Source: Melioribacteraceae bacterium (GTDB lineage Bacteria > Bacteroidota > Ignavibacteria > Ignavibacteriales > Melioribacteraceae). From it: a stretch of 48,063 nt of DNA. Made by a program: the position numbers and the translations under genes. The stretch spans positions 1 to 48,063 of the forward strand of contig JAIPBD010000028.1 in the NCBI GenBank assembly GCA_021739765.1. The letters run 5' to 3'. The number at the start of each line of letters is the position of its first letter. The stretch's first letter is position 1. A model generated the notes under the pieces. It was given only the letters and a program-made list of their open reading frames with translations. It searched no databases and was not told where the DNA came from. Positions 33,378 to 42,800 of this stretch are shown here, in pieces.

Positions 33378-35033
33378 CTACTTTGCCAAAATCATTTTTT
33401 TCACTTCGAGAGAGTATGGTGATTTTACTTCATAAAAGTATATTCCGGATGGTTGCTCGGAGCCGTCGAATGTAAAGCTGTGTAATCCTTGTGATAAAAC
33501 ACCATCATGCAGAAGTTGAACCTTCTTGCCGACAATATTATAAACCGAGATTTCAACTTCAATATTCTCCAAAACCTCAACGTTAAATATTGTTTGCGGA
33601 TTAAACGGGTTCGGATGGTTTTGTTCAAGTATAAAGTATTTTTTTTCGCCTTGACCTATTTTTACCGGACTAGAATAGATTTCGCTCCCATCATCATTTA
33701 CCTGCTTAACGCGATAAAAAACGACTTCAAAATCCTTGGTTTTTGAATCAGAATAAAAATATTTTTTTGTTTCATCTTCATCAGCAACGGCATCAAATAT
33801 TTCGGTAAAGTATGTTCCGTCATAAGATTTTTCCAAAATAAATTGGTTGGCAAATCGAACGTCCGGTGAAGTCCACTCAATTGCATAAAAATTTTGGAAC
33901 AGGTTGATATTTAGTTCCGGCGCTCTGGAAAATATCGGAGCATCGGATCTTTCATATAAAATGTTTTCTTTTTGATAAATATAAGAATCTGTTTCCTCGC
34001 GAGTTTCAACACCGACATGATCGAAATTTTCATTAAATATCACGGTCGAACTATCCGCGTTAAAGTGTAAATAATGTTTATTCATCTGCGCTCGCCGGAG
34101 TGAATTGGAATAATCCCAAACCGTCAATTTATCAATATTTAATTTTCCGCTTAGATTTTCCCCAAAAATGAATTTTTTCATCTCTAAATTCACAAAATCA
34201 TTCATTGAGAATTGAGCAACTACACTATTATTTACGATAAAGCTACCGGTAAAATTGGAATGATCGAAAAATAGTTGATAATAATTCCATGAATTTTCAG
34301 AAATAAAACAAGCCTTTGAGAGATAAGTACTTTCGGTAGTTGAGAAATCGAGAAAGCCGTATTCATTAGTTTTTAATGTGATTAACGTATCATTTGATAA
34401 CTCATCACTAACCGAAAATATATTTTCAGAAGATGAATCAGCTTTTGCCCAAAATTCCAACAGCAAATTACCTTTCAACTCAACTTTCTTTAGAGTCAAC
34501 TCAAAAGAAGAATTATTTGATATGCTAGCTGCATTTCCGCCCGTGGATTGGGAAATATATGTTTCTGAGGTTTCGATCGGGAATGTATAAGATTCATTTG
34601 ATTTTGTATCGGAATTAGAATTCGAAGTTGGATACTCCGCAACAAGCGAGATTTTTGGTGAATCCTCACTATCCGTATTCAGTTTACAGACAATCTCAAA
34701 TGAAGCCTCTGATTGAATTAAAGCAGCTATATTCTCATTTATTAATTTGTAAGCATTTGTATAAGATGAATTGTAGTAGCGTTCAAAATCAACCGAGTAT
34801 TCGCTCCCTAATGAATTAATTTTCGCGTTTTCGAGAGTGGTTTTATTATCCAGTAGTATCAAAAAGAGCGGAATTGAATCCTGGGTTGTAAAACGAGGGA
34901 TAACGGAGACTTCGAATGATTTACCAAGCTCAATATATTTCGGGGCATAAGTTTCCAACTGCACGGGAATATGCTGTGCGTACAAAAATCCTATTTGAAA
35001 TAGGAACAATATGAGCCCAAAAGCTCTTTTCAT
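33378..35033 (-). CDS. Secreted protein with LamG-like module and type IX sorting domain
   Basis: The 551-residue protein has a signal peptide (first about 20 residues, ending YAQH), a LamG/concanavalin-like region in the middle (LLLEFWAKADSSSENIFSVS to the FIVNNSVVAQF strands), an FN3-like part and a C-terminal Por-secretion tail. The tail has NHPNPFNPQTIFNVEV, SVYNIVGKKV, then the SQGLHSFTFDGSEQPSGIYFYEV strands and the final KKMILAK. Such tails direct export and attachment by the type IX secretion system. No catalytic domain is recognised. Confidence 0.85.
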   Translation of the reverse strand: MKRAFGLILFLFQIGFLYAQHIPVQLETYAPKYIELGKSFEVSVIPRFTTQDSIPLFLILLDNKTTLENAKINSLGSEYSVDFERYYNSSYTNAYKLINENIAALIQSEASFEIVCKLNTDSEDSPKISLVAEYPTSNSNSDTKSNESYTFPIETSETYISQSTGGNAASISNNSSFELTLKKVELKGNLLLEFWAKADSSSENIFSVSDELSNDTLITLKTNEYGFLDFSTTESTYLSKACFISENSWNYYQLFFDHSNFTGSFIVNNSVVAQFSMNDFVNLEMKKFIFGENLSGKLNIDKLTVWDYSNSLRRAQMNKHYLHFNADSSTVIFNENFDHVGVETREETDSYIYQKENILYERSDAPIFSRAPELNINLFQNFYAIEWTSPDVRFANQFILEKSYDGTYFTEIFDAVADEDETKKYFYSDSKTKDFEVVFYRVKQVNDDGSEIYSSPVKIGQGEKKYFILEQNHPNPFNPQTIFNVEVLENIEVEISVYNIVGKKVQLLHDGVLSQGLHSFTFDGSEQPSGIYFYEVKSPYSLEVKKMILAK

Positions 35034-35084
35034 GAATTTAAATAAAGTAGAAAAATGTAATAATCGACCCCTCTAATTATGAAA

Positions 35085-35579
35085 CTACTTAAAGTTTCTT
35101 AAAAATTCCAGACGGTCACTTAGTTCTTCAACAGGGACAAGGAGTTTATCCTTTCCATATATAGCATCTTCTCTGTTGGTATAAACAAGTTCATAATCCT
35201 TGCTCATCACAATTGCTTCCTCCGGACAAACTTCTTCGCAGAATCCACAAAAGATACATCTTAACATGTTGATTTCAAACAATTTTGGGAAACGTTCTTT
35301 TTCAAGAGCTGTTTCATCGGGTTGAACTTCGATTGCTAAAGCGGGACAGACACGCGAACATAATCCACACGCCACGCATCTTTCCGTATCATCATTTTCT
35401 TTAACAAGAACAGGACGGCCTCGGTATGAAGCCGGTGGAATGAATTTTTGCTCCGGATATTGCATCGTAACATTCGGACGAAACATATTTTTTAAGGTGA
35501 GCATTAATCCGTTAAAAATTTCGGGCAAATATATTTTTTCTAAAAAATTTAAATCTTTTGATCGTTTCTTCTGAGGCAT
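35085..35579 (-). CDS. nuoI: NADH-quinone oxidoreductase subunit I (NuoI)
   Basis: The 164-residue protein carries two [4Fe-4S] motifs, [12 protein letters not shown] and [12 protein letters not shown], that form clusters N6a and N6b of complex I between NuoB and the peripheral arm. An N-terminal amphipathic segment ([16 protein letters not shown]) anchors it to the membrane. It follows nuoH by 10 bases. Length and motif spacing are normal for the family. Confidence 0.93.
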   Translation of the reverse strand: MPQKKRSKDLNFLEKIYLPEIFNGLMLTLKNMFRPNVTMQYPEQKFIPPASYRGRPVLVKENDDTERCVACGLCSRVCPALAIEVQPDETALEKERFPKLFEINMLRCIFCGFCEEVCPEEAIVMSKDYELVYTNREDAIYGKDKLLVPVEELSDRLEFLRNFK

Positions 35580-35589
35580 AACCTCTCCT

Positions 35590-36621
35590 TTATAGATTAA
35601 ATATCATTATTAATGCTGCAACCCACACAATATTAATTAATGATAAGGGAAACATAACTTTCCAACCTAAGTCCATAAGCTGATCATATCTAAATCTTGG
35701 CAAACTCCAACGAACCCAAATAAAGAAAAATAATAGCGCCAATACTTTTACTAAAAACGCTCCGATTTGCATCAAAGTTGCCGTTATTCCGGTAATACCA
35801 AAAATATCCACCAAAGGATTTTGCCAGCCACCTAAATAAAGAGTAACAATCAATGCCGAAGCGATAGCCATATTAGCGTATTCCGCCAGGAAAAATCCCG
35901 CGAATTTCATACTGCTGTATTCCGTGTGATAACCACCAACCAATTCCGGTTCAGCTTCCGGTAAATCAAACGGCATTCTGTTCGTTTCAGCGAAAGCCGC
36001 AACTACAAAAGTGATAAAACCTATCGGCTGCAGTATTGCGTTCCACATCCATCCGGCTTGAGATTGAACAATAACATTCATATTTAACGATTCCGAAAAC
36101 ATAATTACTCCGGCAATCGAAAATCCCATAGAGACTTCATACGAAATCATCTGCGCGGCTGATCTGATGCCACCGAGAAGAGAATATTTGCTTCCCGATG
36201 ACCAACCGGCGAATGTGATTGCGTAAACACCGAGCGAAGTCATTGCTAAAACATATAAAATTCCGATTCCAACATCCGCAACAACCAAGCTGAAAGTATA
36301 TCCGAAAAGTGTCATTTCCGGTCCGATCGGAATTACGGCATAAGTTGAAAAAGCAACGAACAACGCAAGAAACGGAGCAAGTGCGTGAATCGCTTTGTTT
36401 GATTTATCCGGAACAATATCTTCTTTTAACAATAGTTTAAAAACGTCCGCAAATGGTTGAAGCAATCCTAACCATCCGACACGATTAGGGCCGATTCTAT
36501 TTTGAGCCCAGGCGCTAATTTTTCTTTCAAAATAAACAGAATAAGAAACCGTCAACAATAAAACGTTTACCACGACAAAAATTTTAATCGAAGTTTCAAT
36601 AACGATTGACCAAATATCCAT
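35590..36621 (-). CDS. nuoH: NADH-quinone oxidoreductase subunit H (NuoH)
   Basis: The 343-residue membrane subunit has about eight hydrophobic helices. Signature parts are [62 protein letters not shown] and [15 protein letters not shown], shown here as family landmarks; all are intact. It forms the quinone-entry site of complex I. It lies 18 bases after nuoG and 10 before nuoI. Confidence 0.96.
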   Translation of the reverse strand: MDIWSIVIETSIKIFVVVNVLLLTVSYSVYFERKISAWAQNRIGPNRVGWLGLLQPFADVFKLLLKEDIVPDKSNKAIHALAPFLALFVAFSTYAVIPIGPEMTLFGYTFSLVVADVGIGILYVLAMTSLGVYAITFAGWSSGSKYSLLGGIRSAAQMISYEVSMGFSIAGVIMFSESLNMNVIVQSQAGWMWNAILQPIGFITFVVAAFAETNRMPFDLPEAEPELVGGYHTEYSSMKFAGFFLAEYANMAIASALIVTLYLGGWQNPLVDIFGITGITATLMQIGAFLVKVLALLFFFIWVRWSLPRFRYDQLMDLGWKVMFPLSLINIVWVAALIMIFNL

Positions 36622-36639
36622 TATCTCATATTCCCTAAA

Positions 36640-38301
36640 TTATACAGTTTCCGCTTCTTGCTTAGTAAACGATTTAAGTAAAGCACCGCCACTACCAATT
36701 GTATCGTAATTCATACCATTAAAATCAGAAATTTCCTTAGCCAATTCATCAAAAACATCTTCAGCCATTTGATAATTTTTCTCTTCGCCCATTTCGTTTA
36801 AAATTCCGGAAAGAATACTCCAACCGGGTTTTGAATCGTATTTTTTTCCTCTTCCCCATCTGTCGAAAGTTGTTGCGAATTTATCCCATCTGCTTTTTGA
36901 CATCGAATCTAAAGCGCGATCCATATTTGCCGAAGTTACAGCAGGTTTAACTCGCTGAACCATACCAAGAAAATTCGTGTATGTCGCGTGTTTTTCGGCA
37001 AAAGTTGAAGCCGCGAGAACCAAATTCGCTTCTTTTGTAAGTTGATTTTCGTTTGTCGCTTGTACAATTAAAAACTCAATATTTTGAAGTGATTTTATAA
37101 CATCCTCCTCTAAACGGGTTAAATCGTCTTCCAAAATAAACGCGGCTTTGTATTTACCATCCGATATTTTTTTGGATAAAGACTTATTGTCGTTACTCCC
37201 CGTAAGTCCAATTTTTGAAGCACCAAGTGAATTCGGTGTTTTATCTTCCTGGATTAATATATCATCAGCATCACCCGGTTTTATTGCCGATGCGAAATAA
37301 ACCTCATGAACACCTTTTTTCTCGGCTAATTTCTTAAACAGAAAATTATCTTCATTTGAAGCAAAAGCAGAACCTATAAACAAAATTTCTTCCGGTTGAT
37401 ATTGTGTAAGTCCATCAGAAACAGATTTTATCGCGTCTTCCCACGAAATTTTCTCGCCATCTTTTAAACAGCCGTCAATTCGAGTATCTGCGTTCACATT
37501 TTTCCAAGTATTTACCCTTCCATGATCGCACATCCAATAACTGTTAACATCGAAATTTTCTCTTGGTGTAAGTCGTTTAATTTCGTTGTCACGAACCCAA
37601 ACTTCTGTATTACAACCGCGTGAACATCCTACGCAGATTGATTCGGTTGATGACAATTCCCAAACTCTTGTCTGAAATCGGAAATCGTTTGAAGTTAATG
37701 CGCCAACCGGACAAATATCAACCGTGTTTAATGTGTACGGATTATCGAACTCTTCTCCGGGAAATGTACGAATGGTTACATGATCTCCCCTTTGTACAAA
37801 TGTTAACTGGTTTTCTTTGGCAATTTCGTCAGAAAATCTGATACATCGTGAACAGGAAATACATCTTTCCTGATCGAACATAATTCTCGGACCTAATTGG
37901 ATTCGTTTATCTTTGTGGTTTTTCGTCTCGACAAATCTACTCTCCCCTGCTGAGTGTTTGTAAGCATAATCCTGAAGTTTACATTCTCCGGCTTCATCAC
38001 AAATTGGACAATCAAGTGGGTGATTTATGAGCAAGAATTCCATTACAGCATTTCTTGCATTTAACGTTTTCTCGGATTGTGTGTTAACAACCATTCCATC
38101 GGCGGCAATTGTTGAACAGGCAATTACCAGTTTAGGCATTTTTTCAACTTCAACTAAACAAACTCGACAATTACCGGAAATTGATAAACTCGGATGCCAG
38201 CAAAAATGGGGGATTTCCAATCCATCTTTTTTGGCAACTTCTATAATTGTTTGGCCGTTTTCAAATTCAATCTCTTTCCCGTCTATAATTAACTTGGGCA
38301 T
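36640..38301 (-). CDS. nuoG: NADH-quinone oxidoreductase subunit G (NuoG), short form
   Basis: The 553-residue protein has a [2Fe-2S] domain with C34, C45, C48 and C62, the His-Cys cluster H94/C98/C101/C107, a [4Fe-4S] set C147/C150/C153 with C197, and the molybdopterin-oxidoreductase-like iron-sulfur domain CVGCSRGC...C. The remaining molybdopterin-like part is much shorter than in E. coli NuoG (about 900 residues). It is a complex I peripheral-arm subunit that carries electrons toward NuoI. It is 12 bases downstream of the M16 protease gene. nuoEF are not adjacent. Confidence 0.92.
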   Translation of the reverse strand: MPKLIIDGKEIEFENGQTIIEVAKKDGLEIPHFCWHPSLSISGNCRVCLVEVEKMPKLVIACSTIAADGMVVNTQSEKTLNARNAVMEFLLINHPLDCPICDEAGECKLQDYAYKHSAGESRFVETKNHKDKRIQLGPRIMFDQERCISCSRCIRFSDEIAKENQLTFVQRGDHVTIRTFPGEEFDNPYTLNTVDICPVGALTSNDFRFQTRVWELSSTESICVGCSRGCNTEVWVRDNEIKRLTPRENFDVNSYWMCDHGRVNTWKNVNADTRIDGCLKDGEKISWEDAIKSVSDGLTQYQPEEILFIGSAFASNEDNFLFKKLAEKKGVHEVYFASAIKPGDADDILIQEDKTPNSLGASKIGLTGSNDNKSLSKKISDGKYKAAFILEDDLTRLEEDVIKSLQNIEFLIVQATNENQLTKEANLVLAASTFAEKHATYTNFLGMVQRVKPAVTSANMDRALDSMSKSRWDKFATTFDRWGRGKKYDSKPGWSILSGILNEMGEEKNYQMAEDVFDELAKEISDFNGMNYDTIGSGGALLKSFTKQEAETV

Positions 38302-38313
38302 ATCACAATTCCT

Positions 38314-39564
38314 TTAAGCCGCATTAAGATGCAGGTGGTTTTTTGAACTTATTATAACTTTAACCAATTCGGATTCATTTAACAATTCGTTCGAAACTTT
38401 TAATATTTCTTCACGCGTAACCGAATCTATTTGTTCAATCGACAAAGACAAATCTTTGATTTCCCCGAAACAAATAACAGACTGTGCAATGCGTAACATA
38501 CGATTTGTCGTATTTTCTAAACTTAATAAAATATTACCTTTAAAATACTCTTTTGCCCTTTTGAGTTCTTTTTCGGAAACCGGTTTGTCGCGCAGTTTTT
38601 TGAACTCCTCTAATATTAGTCCGTAACCTTTTAAAAAAGCGTTATCGTTGGTTGAAAGATAAACTCCGAATGCGGAAGTATCATGAAAGCTGTTGAGGAA
38701 TGAGCTAATCTGATAAGCGATTCCGTTTTTCTCGCGCAGTCGTTGAAATAACCGTGAGCTGCTTCCTTCTCCAAGAATAGTGGAAAGAATATTGACAGGA
38801 ATTCTTTCATCGTCTTTAAGTCCGAAAGTGGGTTTTCCGATAATCAAATGGGATTGCTGAACTTCTTTGTAAAGTGATTGATCTGTGGATTTTTTTGCAT
38901 GAAAAGGCGATCTCACTTTTCCGGTTATACCAAGATCCTTAACGATATATTTTTCACAATATTTTACGAGGTTTTCGTGCTCAACTGCTCCCGAAGCAAC
39001 AATGTAAAAGTTATTAAATCCATAATTTTTTTTAATAAAATCGAACAATTTTTGACTGTTAAATGCGGAGATGTTTTTTTCGGTTCCGATAATCGGTAGA
39101 GAAATCGGATTCCCTTCAAAAATTCTTGTTTCGAAGCTGTCGAAAATCAATTCTTCCGGATTATCTTCAATATCTAAAAGTTCATCAATAACCACTAAGG
39201 ATTCTTTTTTAATATCGGATTCTCGGAACAACGAATTTTGAAGCATATCAGCCAAAACTCGAAAAGTTCTTTCTAAATGCTGGCTTAATCCCCTTCCATA
39301 AAAACATGTTTGTTCTTTAGATGTAAACGCATTTAAATAACCGCCAAGCGATTCAATTTCATCGGATATTCTTTTTGCAGAACGGGTTTTTGTTCCTTTA
39401 AAAAACATATGTTCCAGAAAATGACTTATACCGTTATTACCAGTAGTTTCATCACGCGATCCTACATCAAACCAAAATCCCAATGAAAATGATTTGACGT
39501 AAGGAATTTTCTCGGATACAATCTTAATTCCGCTGCTTAGCTCTGTAATATTATAATGATTCAA
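38314..39564 (-). CDS. M16 family zinc peptidase (pitrilysin/processing-peptidase-like)
   Basis: The 416-residue protein has the inverted zinc motif HFLEH (H48, E51, H52) and the downstream third ligand E128 in VVIDELLDIEDNPEEL. A second half with GEGSSSRLFQRLREKNGIAY follows, the typical M16B C-terminal signature. Size fits the single-chain bacterial M16B peptidases related to mitochondrial processing peptidase. No signal peptide is obvious, so it may be cytoplasmic. It is the first gene of the nuoGHI unit. Confidence 0.9.
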   Translation of the reverse strand: MNHYNITELSSGIKIVSEKIPYVKSFSLGFWFDVGSRDETTGNNGISHFLEHMFFKGTKTRSAKRISDEIESLGGYLNAFTSKEQTCFYGRGLSQHLERTFRVLADMLQNSLFRESDIKKESLVVIDELLDIEDNPEELIFDSFETRIFEGNPISLPIIGTEKNISAFNSQKLFDFIKKNYGFNNFYIVASGAVEHENLVKYCEKYIVKDLGITGKVRSPFHAKKSTDQSLYKEVQQSHLIIGKPTFGLKDDERIPVNILSTILGEGSSSRLFQRLREKNGIAYQISSFLNSFHDTSAFGVYLSTNDNAFLKGYGLILEEFKKLRDKPVSEKELKRAKEYFKGNILLSLENTTNRMLRIAQSVICFGEIKDLSLSIEQIDSVTREEILKVSNELLNESELVKVIISSKNHLHLNAA

Positions 39565-39838
39565 ATGAAGTGTCTTTCGGATTTCGTTTCTAATTTAGCT
39601 CGAAATATATCTAAATGGCTTGCTGTTATCAAGGTAAGTATGTTTAAATGATTTTTTCAACCCCGATAATATTTTAAAGTTACTTCACTCACCAATACCA
39701 ATAATTTGCCATCACTTCACAATAATTTTTAAATTGATTATCTTTGAGTTAACAAGTTGGTAATAACTCCGGTGTTTATATCACCGGAAAAATAGATTTC
39801 TTTTCTTTCATTTTTTAATAAATATGGCAGGAGGATCT
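39565..39838. other. Divergent promoter region, M16/nuo and the small exported protein gene
   Basis: This 274-base spacer separates the minus-strand M16/nuo operon from the plus-strand gene starting at 39839. It holds the hairpin at 39769-39787 and a purine-rich AGGAGG close to the ATG. No other structure is clear. Confidence 0.5.
39769..39787. promoter_or_regulatory. Small inverted repeat in the leader of the exported-protein gene
   Basis: CCGGTG at 39769-39774 and CACCGG at 39782-39787 are separated by 7 bases, about 50 bases upstream of the ATG. It is GC-rich within an AT-rich spacer, so it could be a leader hairpin or an operator. Confidence 0.35.
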
Positions 39839-40288
39839 ATGAAACGCCAATTCCTTTGCTTGTTAATTCTGCTCACACTTCTTCTTTTCCCACAACAGCT
39901 ACTCTCCCAGAAACATCACGTAGAAGAAATGATCGGGAAAAAACTATCCGAAGTTACAGCCGTTTACGGGAAACCTGTGCATCAGGACAAAAGCAATCCC
40001 GCGATGATTTGTGTTTTCTATCAAAACCAAACAGAGCAAAAAACATTCGTGGCAAATCAAAGTGGAGTATTTCAGGCTGAAGTGAACTTAAAATTCGATA
40101 ACAAATCCAAAGCAAATCAGATGATTTCGGATTATATCAGCCAATGTCAAAAAAACGGTTTTGTTTCGGATACACTCAACGTTAACGAATTTAATATTTC
40201 GAAAACCGGAACGCGTGTAAATTTATCTCTATTTGAGAATAATTATTCAAAAAAATATGAAGTGAAAATTAAAGCCGTCAAAATGTAA
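39839..40288 (+). CDS. Small exported protein of unknown function
   Basis: I use ATG 39839 because AGGAGG lies 5 bases before it; the frame is open to an earlier ATG at 39824. The 149-residue product starts with a strong signal peptide (MKRQFLCLLILLTLLLFP, cut near LLSQ). The mature part, about 125 residues, has IGKKLSEVTAVYGKPVHQD and a beta-rich remainder. The GKKLSEVxxxYGKP segment resembles the start of small BamE/SmpA-like folds but the similarity is weak. It is 226 bases upstream of argC and transcribed in the same direction; no functional link is evident. Confidence 0.75.
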   Translation: MKRQFLCLLILLTLLLFPQQLLSQKHHVEEMIGKKLSEVTAVYGKPVHQDKSNPAMICVFYQNQTEQKTFVANQSGVFQAEVNLKFDNKSKANQMISDYISQCQKNGFVSDTLNVNEFNISKTGTRVNLSLFENNYSKKYEVKIKAVKM

Positions 40289-40453
40289 TTCGAATTATAC
40301 CGCCTTACGAATGCGTTAATTCATTGTCGCTTTGTCGAAATTGATGATTTATTGAACTCGTAGGACTCCAATAAAACTTCATTTTCGATGTTTTTGCATT
40401 TATCGCTCCCCAAATGTCATATTTTGTCTTCATTTGGGAATTCTCCTCAATTA

Positions 40454-40493
40454 ACTTGATTTATAAAACTATTACCAATAGTTTTACTCAAGT
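40454..40493. promoter_or_regulatory. Two-tier inverted repeat upstream of argC
   Basis: Inner arms TAAAACTATT and AATAGTTTTA (40464-40486) are separated by ACC. Outer arms ACTTGA and TCAAGT lie at 40454-40459 and 40488-40493. This 40-base structure ends 21 bases before the argC start codon. It may be an ArgR operator region or a leader hairpin. Confidence 0.55.
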
Positions 40494-40497
40494 GATT

Positions 40498-40503
40498 TAT
40501 AAT
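40498..40503 (+). promoter_or_regulatory. TATAAT -10-like box upstream of argC
   Basis: An exact TATAAT lies 11 bases before the ATG, just after the inverted repeat. The surrounding TGATTTATAATTATGCA is partly palindromic and resembles an ArgR box. If used as -10, the argC mRNA would be nearly leaderless. No good -35 match is seen at 17 bases upstream. Confidence 0.4.
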
Positions 40504-40514
40504 TATGCAAAAAA

Positions 40515-41555
40515 ATGAATGAGACGAACAAAATAAAAGTTGGAATAATTGGCGGAACAGGCTACACCGGCAAAGAATTGTTAACACTTTGTTCGAATCA
40601 TCCCAAAATTGATTCAATTTCGATTTTCGCCCAATCAACCGCCGGGAAATCCATTTATGACATATTCCCGGATCTCGTCGGATTGATGAATGATATTGTT
40701 GTTAAATCCGCTGATGAAATAGACTATTCATTAGATATTTATTTTATTGCACTTCCACATGGAATCTCGCTCAAGTTTGTCCCGGAACTGATTAAGAAAG
40801 GGAAAAAAGTAGTTGATTTGGGTGGCGATTTTCGATTAAACTCCGTTGATCTTTACAAAAAATGGTACAAATTTGATCATTCAGAATCGGATTTGTTATC
40901 GGAAAAAACTTACGGGCTAGCTGATACGTTGGATTCATCGAATTACGAAAAATCGTTGATTGCGAATCCGGGTTGTTATCCCACTTCGGTTTTATTGGGG
41001 TTGATTCCATTTATTCAGACTTATTCTAAAAAAGTACTTTCAATCAGTACAGTTTCTTATTCGGGAACAAGTGGAGCCGGTAAAGCTCCCAATGCTTCTT
41101 TACTTCTCTCCGAAATGCACGGCAACGCAAAAGCATACAATTTGAATAGCCACAGGCATGAACCGGAAATATTGCAGGTGTTAGTAGAAAAAGGATTGGG
41201 AGGTGCACCCTTTTCTTTTTCTACTCACCTTCTTCCGTTAGCATCAGGTATTTATTCAACCTCTGTAATTCATTTAAAAGAAAATTTGGATGAATCTGAA
41301 GTTAAATCCGTATATCTGAATTATTACAAAAATTCACCGTTTGTAAGATTAAGAGAAACACCTCCGGAAATTAGATGGGTACTCGGTACAAATTTTTGTG
41401 ATATCAATCTTTCAACCGGTGAAAAAAGAATTATTATTACTTCGAGCATCGACAACCTAATCAAAGGCGCATCCGGTCAAGCTGTTCAAAACATGAACAA
41501 ACTTTATGACTGGGATGAAAGACTCGGGATTCTTCCGCGTCGCCAAACCCTATAA
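40515..41555 (+). CDS. argC: N-acetyl-gamma-glutamyl-phosphate reductase ArgC
   Basis: The 346-residue enzyme reduces N-acetylglutamyl phosphate to the semialdehyde in arginine synthesis. It has the NADP motif GGTGYTG at 13-19 and catalytic Cys154 in ANPGCYPT, then SGTSGAGKAP, HRHEPEI and the late segment GASGQAVQNMN. Length and motifs are normal. It opens the arg cluster; ATG 40515 has no good Shine-Dalgarno, which fits a short leader. A 27-base spacer precedes argJ. Confidence 0.95.
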   Translation: MNETNKIKVGIIGGTGYTGKELLTLCSNHPKIDSISIFAQSTAGKSIYDIFPDLVGLMNDIVVKSADEIDYSLDIYFIALPHGISLKFVPELIKKGKKVVDLGGDFRLNSVDLYKKWYKFDHSESDLLSEKTYGLADTLDSSNYEKSLIANPGCYPTSVLLGLIPFIQTYSKKVLSISTVSYSGTSGAGKAPNASLLLSEMHGNAKAYNLNSHRHEPEILQVLVEKGLGGAPFSFSTHLLPLASGIYSTSVIHLKENLDESEVKSVYLNYYKNSPFVRLRETPPEIRWVLGTNFCDINLSTGEKRIIITSSIDNLIKGASGQAVQNMNKLYDWDERLGILPRRQTL

Positions 41556-41582
41556 TTCCTCACTATAAAATAAAAGAGAGAA

Positions 41583-42788
41583 ATGTTCAAATACTTAAAT
41601 AGTGGCACTATTACATCTATTCCAGGCTTTAAAGCTGTCGGTTTACATTGTGGGCTGAAGAAACAAAAGAAAGATCTGGCAATGATTTATTCAGATTTCC
41701 CGGCTGAATCCGCGGGAACTTTTACAATAAATAAAGTAAAAGCTGCTCCATTGTTGGTATCCCAATCAATCGTAAAAAGTGATCAGAAAATAAGAGCGTT
41801 AATAGTTAATTCCGGCAACGCGAATGCTTGCACCGGGGAAAAAGGACTGAATGACGCATTGGCAATTCAAGAATATTGCGCGGCGAAATTTGGATTGAAG
41901 AATGAAGAGGTACTTGTTTCCTCTACCGGTGTAATCGGTGTAAAGCTAAATACCGAAGCGATCAAAAATGGAATTGATAAAATCTCACTTTCGGATTCCC
42001 TGCCGGCCGGTCATGATGCAGCTGAAGCAATAATGACGACCGATACAAAGGCAAAATCGTTTGCGATGGAAGTTGAGTTAGAGTCCGGGAAAGTGATAAT
42101 CGGCGGAATATGCAAAGGAAGTGGAATGATTATGCCGAATATGGCTACGATGCTCGCATTTACAGGCACAGACGCTGAGATCGAGAAAACTTTTTTGCAA
42201 GAAATTGTTTCGGAAGCTGTCGCTAAATCCTTCAATAGAATTTCGGTTGACGGCGATACAAGTACAAATGATATGGTAATTCTCCTCGCGAATGGAGCAT
42301 CGAAAATAAAAATTACAAAAGGATCTGACGATGCTGAAAAGTTCAAATCCGCTTTGATAGATTTCTATAAAACGCTGGCTCAATCAATAGTAAAGGACGG
42401 AGAGGGCGCAACAAAATTCGTCAACGTAATTGTTCAGAGCGCCAAAAATGAAAAAGACGCGGATGTTATCGCCAAATCAATAGTTAATTCGCCATTGGTG
42501 AAAACTGCATTAAACGGTGCCGACGCAAATTGGGGACGAATAATTTCTGCTGCCGGTTATAGCGGTGTTGATTTTGATCCGGCAAAAGTCACCATTAAAA
42601 TTGCAGACAAAGAAATTTTTAAACCTGGTTACGTTTCGCATTTTGACGAGGATGAATTAAAAGAAATTTTATTAAAAAAAGACATCACAATTACATTTGA
42701 TCTTGGAGACGGGGACGCGTCAACCGAGTGGTGGACTTGTGATTTCTCCAAAGAATACATTGAAATTAATGCAAGTTACAGAACATAG
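41583..42788 (+). CDS. argJ: Glutamate N-acetyltransferase ArgJ
   Basis: The 401-residue proenzyme recycles the acetyl group from N-acetylornithine to glutamate and may also accept acetyl-CoA. It shows KAAPLLVSQ, NSGNANACTG, MTTDT at 151-155, and the self-cleavage region GSGMIMPNMATML, with predicted cleavage between A188 and T189. It ends in the conserved ADANWGRIISAAGYSG and a short final stretch ending INASYRT. It makes the acetyl cycle possible, so no argE is needed. 12 bases to argB. Confidence 0.95.
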   Translation: MFKYLNSGTITSIPGFKAVGLHCGLKKQKKDLAMIYSDFPAESAGTFTINKVKAAPLLVSQSIVKSDQKIRALIVNSGNANACTGEKGLNDALAIQEYCAAKFGLKNEEVLVSSTGVIGVKLNTEAIKNGIDKISLSDSLPAGHDAAEAIMTTDTKAKSFAMEVELESGKVIIGGICKGSGMIMPNMATMLAFTGTDAEIEKTFLQEIVSEAVAKSFNRISVDGDTSTNDMVILLANGASKIKITKGSDDAEKFKSALIDFYKTLAQSIVKDGEGATKFVNVIVQSAKNEKDADVIAKSIVNSPLVKTALNGADANWGRIISAAGYSGVDFDPAKVTIKIADKEIFKPGYVSHFDEDELKEILLKKDITITFDLGDGDASTEWWTCDFSKEYIEINASYRT

Positions 42789-42800
42789 GAATATTACAAT

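Noticed and set aside
35085-38301. nuoGHI as part of a hydrogenase or formate-linked complex
   Set aside because: All three match complex I subunits directly and no hydrogenase subunit is nearby.
40289-40440. Small gene between the exported protein and argC
   Set aside because: Frames are short, and I see no ribosome site or family match.
42011-42383. Two minus-strand open frames of 101-111 codons
   Set aside because: Both are antisense to argJ and low in recognisable content.
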